Source: Rubrivivax sp. (GTDB lineage Bacteria; Pseudomonadota; Gammaproteobacteria; Burkholderiales; Burkholderiaceae_C). From it: DNA of 32,718 nucleotides. Numbering within the stretch: position 1 is the stretch's first letter; each line of letters begins with the position of its first letter. Below are positions 30,616 through 32,718 of the stretch, piece after piece. The notes under the pieces are model-generated. The model did not search any database, was not told where the DNA came from, and saw nothing but the letters and a program-made list of their open reading frames with translations. The position numbers and the translations under genes were made by a program. The stretch covers positions 1 through 32,718 of the forward strand of contig JAEUPC010000094.1 in assembly GCA_016789865.1 (NCBI GenBank), given 5' to 3'.

Positions 30616-31461
30616 TCAGTCCACGAAGAAGTCCGGGATGAAGTTCTTGTTGCCCGGCGTCATCGCATAGCGGTCGAAGTCCGTCACGCCGTGCTGCGCC
30701 AGCAGCGTGTCGTCGATGAAGAAGTTGCCGGTGGTGGCTTTCGCGTCGCTGGTGAGGATGAGGTAGGCCGCATCGGCCAGGATCTCCGGCTTGCGGCACA
30801 GCGCGAGGTCGATGCCGGGGATCATCTGCAGCGCGGCGGTGGCAATGGCGGTGCGCGGCCACAGGCTGTTGACGCCGATGCCGTGCGGGCGGAACTCGCC
30901 GGCGTGGCCGAGCGTGCATTCGCTCATGCCGTACTTGGCCATCGTGTAGGCGACATGGCCCTTGAACCAGTGCTCCTTCATGGAGAGCGGCGGGCTCATG
31001 TTCAGCACGTGCGGGTTGCGGCCGGCCTTGGCGCTCTTGATGAGTTCGCTCAGGCAGGCCTGCGTGCAGCAATAGGTGCCGCGCACGTTGACGCCGAACA
31101 TCAGGTCGAAGCGCTTCATCGGCGTCATCGGCGTGGGCGTCAGGCTGATGGCGCTGGCGTTGTTGACCAGGATGTCGATGCCGCCGAAGCGTTCGACGCC
31201 GGCCTTCACGGCCGCAGCCACCGCGTCTTCGTCGCGGATGTCGGTCTGCACCGGCAGTGCCTGGCCGCCAGCGGCCACCACTTCCTCAGCGGCGCTGTGG
31301 AGTGTGCCGGGCAGCTTGGGGTTGGGCTCGGTGGTCTTGGCCACCAGCACGATGTTGGCGCCGTCGGCCGCCGCTTTCTTGGCGATCGCCAGGCCGATGC
31401 CGCGGCTCGCGCCGGTGATCAAGAGCGTCTTGCCGCGCAGATTGCGCACGGGGGTGGTCAT
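30616..31461 (-). CDS. Short-chain dehydrogenase/reductase (HSDL2-like)
   Basis: A 281-residue NAD(P)-dependent oxidoreductase with a Rossmann fold. The cofactor motif TGASRGIG is at 17-24, NNAS follows near residue 98, and the active site has Ser in LNMSPPLS and YxxxK in AYTMAKYGMS. The PPLSMKEHWFKGHVAYTMAKYGM region and the ending NFFIDDTLLAQHGVTDFDRYA resemble the hydroxysteroid-dehydrogenase-like 2 (HSDL2) subgroup, though the sterol-carrier domain of HSDL2 is absent. ATG 31461 has GAGGAGG about 10 nt upstream; a longer frame to 31524 lies inside the SGNH gene. It may act with the upstream enoyl-CoA hydratase in a lipid or acyl-CoA pathway. The upstream SGNH frame overlaps its first 176 nt. 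Confidence 0.92.
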   Translation of the reverse strand: MTTPVRNLRGKTLLITGASRGIGLAIAKKAAADGANIVLVAKTTEPNPKLPGTLHSAAEEVVAAGGQALPVQTDIRDEDAVAAAVKAGVERFGGIDILVNNASAISLTPTPMTPMKRFDLMFGVNVRGTYCCTQACLSELIKSAKAGRNPHVLNMSPPLSMKEHWFKGHVAYTMAKYGMSECTLGHAGEFRPHGIGVNSLWPRTAIATAALQMIPGIDLALCRKPEILADAAYLILTSDAKATTGNFFIDDTLLAQHGVTDFDRYAMTPGNKNFIPDFFVD

Positions 31462-32224
31462 CGGGGGTGTCCTCCTCGTTGTGATGATGGTCGGCCGGCG
31501 CCTCGGTGCGCCACAGGGCCGCAAGATGGCGCGCGATCTCGTGCGCCACGTGCCGGTAGGCCGGCGCGCCGGGGTGGAAGCCGTCGTCGGCCATCAGGCC
31601 GGCGTGCAGCTTCAGGCTGACGGGCACGGCCGAGACATCGGCGCGCGTGCCGGCCCATTCGGCCAGCGCCTGGTTGTGGCGCTGCGCATCGCTGCCGGCC
31701 ACCCAGCGCAACGGCTGCGGCAGGCCGGGGAAGCGGTGCACCGGCGGTAGCGGCGCGAAGGCCACGTGGCGCACTCCGCGCGCGTTGCGCAGCCAGTTGG
31801 CCAGCGCCTCGCGCGCGGCCACCGCCCGGTGCGAGGGGACCTGGTCGACGACGTCGTTGACGCCGGTGACGACGACCGCGATATCGATCGGGAAGCTGCC
31901 GTCGAGCTCTTCGCGCAGCAGCTCGTGCAGCTGGCCCGTGGTGAGGCCCGAACGCGCATGCAGGCGCCAGTGCACGCGCCGGCCGGTCAGGGCGGCAAGG
32001 CGTTCGGCCAGCGGGGCCGCCAGCGCGTGCTGCTGATCGGCCACGCCCACGCCGGCGGCCGAGGAGTCGCCGGCCACCAGCAGGTGCAACTCGGGCGCTT
32101 CGCCGGCTGCCGTGCGGCCGGTGCGCTCGCCGGCGGCCTCGGGCAGGCGCGGCAGGCGGGCGCGGGTGATGAGGGCCTGCGTGACGAGCAGCGGCGTCAG
32201 CAGCAGCTTGGCGGCAAGCGACAT
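31286..32224 (-). CDS. SGNH/GDSL-type hydrolase with overlong C-terminus
   Basis: A serine esterase-like protein. Block I GDSSAAG is at 52-58 with the nucleophile Ser, block II Gly is in RSGLTTGQL, block III GVND at 121-124, and block V DGFHPG at 214-219 carries the catalytic Asp-His pair. The N-terminus (MSLAAKLLLTPLLVTQALI) is a signal peptide or membrane anchor. The domain ends near residue 240 (ARHLAALW), yet no stop occurs until 31286, so the frame gives 312 residues and runs 176 nt into the SDR gene. Residues after about 254 have the Arg/His/Gln-rich look of an out-of-frame shadow. The stop expected near 31480 seems to be lost through mutation, frameshift or sequence error. Confidence 0.82.
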   Translation of the reverse strand: MSLAAKLLLTPLLVTQALITRARLPRLPEAAGERTGRTAAGEAPELHLLVAGDSSAAGVGVADQQHALAAPLAERLAALTGRRVHWRLHARSGLTTGQLHELLREELDGSFPIDIAVVVTGVNDVVDQVPSHRAVAAREALANWLRNARGVRHVAFAPLPPVHRFPGLPQPLRWVAGSDAQRHNQALAEWAGTRADVSAVPVSLKLHAGLMADDGFHPGAPAYRHVAHEIARHLAALWRTEAPADHHHNEEDTPDDHPRAQSARQDALDHRREPRHRPGDRQESGGRRRQHRAGGQDHRAQPQAARHTPQRR

Positions 32225-32267
32225 GGCGGGCGGTGCGCGAGAGCAGGCGGGCCGGGGCGCGGCAGCG

Positions 32268-32718
32268 TCAGAACTTCGAGAAGTCGGGCTTGCGCTTCTG
32301 GAAGAAAGCCATGAAGGCCTCCATCGCCTCGGGGCTCTTCAGCCGCTCGCCGAAGATTCGGCCTTCGGTGCGGATGGTCTGTTCGATCAACTCGCGCTGC
32401 GGCGCGCGCATCAGGCGCTTGGCTTCGCGCACGGCTGCGGGCGGCATGCCGTTGAAGCGCTCGGCCATGCGGCGCGCGTGGGCGGCCACCTCGCCGGCGG
32501 GAATCACCGCGTTGGCCAGGCCGAACTCCACCGCCTGCTCGGGCGTGATGGGCTCGCCCAGCAGCAGCTTCTCGGCGGCGCGCCGGCCGCCCATCAGCTG
32601 CGGCACCAGCAGGCTGGAGGCGAACTCGGGCACCAGGCCCAGGCTCACGAACGGCATCACCAGGCGCGCTTCGTCGGAGACATAGACGAGGTCGCTGTGC
32701 AGCAGCATCGTGGTGCCC
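32268..32718 (-). CDS. Enoyl-CoA hydratase/isomerase, partial (N-terminus outside window)
   Basis: The C-terminal 150 or so residues of a crotonase-fold protein; the gene begins beyond the window edge. Visible features are the second part of the oxyanion-hole region (TTMLLHSDLVYVSDEARLVMPFVSLGLVPEFASSLLVP), where the Glu/Asp position for hydratase chemistry would be in LVPEFA, then GEPITPEQAVEFGLANAVIP and the C-terminal helices with PPAAVREAKRLM and AMEAFMAFFQKRKPDFSKF. Single-domain members act on acyl-CoA esters in beta-oxidation or related routes. It is first of three minus-strand genes, 43 nt ahead of the SGNH hydrolase. Confidence 0.9.
   Translation of the reverse strand, partial: GTTMLLHSDLVYVSDEARLVMPFVSLGLVPEFASSLLVPQLMGGRRAAEKLLLGEPITPEQAVEFGLANAVIPAGEVAAHARRMAERFNGMPPAAVREAKRLMRAPQRELIEQTIRTEGRIFGERLKSPEAMEAFMAFFQKRKPDFSKF

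Overview
The window is high-GC bacterial DNA with very strong third-position G/C bias. It carries xsc-pta, aerobic cobaltochelatase cobS/cobT, a TRAP operon, a PEP-CTERM protein, and DUF2277 and GFA family genes. This mix suggests a beta-proteobacterium of the order Burkholderiales (Rubrivivax/Leptothrix/Methylibium-like). That placement is inference, because there is no rRNA or other phylogenetic marker here.

Layout. (1) 281-3114, minus: xsc and pta, which cleave sulfoacetaldehyde to sulfite and acetyl phosphate and pass the acetyl group to CoA. A divergent IclR regulator (3240-4211) shares a 125-bp intergenic region holding a clear palindrome. (2) 4208-11739, plus: cobS, a complete three-gene ABC importer of the ferric iron/PgtC type, then cobT; the importer splits the two chelatase subunit genes. 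(3) 11740-15245: an accessory island of lower GC. It has a 177-bp MITE-like element with a 5-bp target duplication, then an array that looks like integron gene cassettes without an integrase: attC-like hairpins at about 11980-12101, 13215-13375 and 14214-14275, a gene remnant, an unrecognised 289-aa gene, a methyltransferase and a VOC protein. It ends in a composite pseudogene. (4) 15218-20549: PEP-CTERM protein (minus), GFA protein, Tat-exported serine hydrolase, a small ABM-like protein, DUF2277 protein, TfoX C-terminal-domain protein and a membrane-anchored hypothetical. (5) 20764-24005: an acyl-CoA synthetase (minus) divergent from an MFS transporter. (6) 24091-29473, plus: a MetE-like methyltransferase followed by a TRAP transporter (binding protein, small and large permease), a beta-barrel-like protein and a flavin-binding split-barrel protein. 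(7) 29582-32718: a GNAT acetyltransferase, a frameshifted lipoprotein-like pseudogene, then a minus-strand set of enoyl-CoA hydratase (cut by the window edge), SGNH hydrolase and SDR oxidoreductase.

Structure beyond genes. Two copies of a roughly 127-131 bp intergenic element (31-157 plus, 9607-9737 minus) share a conserved core and end in a 9-bp-stem/3-nt-loop hairpin whose stem sequence differs while pairing is kept. Both lie about 100-130 nt past the end of an operon, in the same orientation to the gene. Several proteins carry terminal tails made from short in-frame tandem repeats. Many gene pairs are coupled by stop/start overlaps (TTGA, GTGA, ATGA).

All calls were made by reading the sequence; family names come from memory of family motifs and no database search was run.
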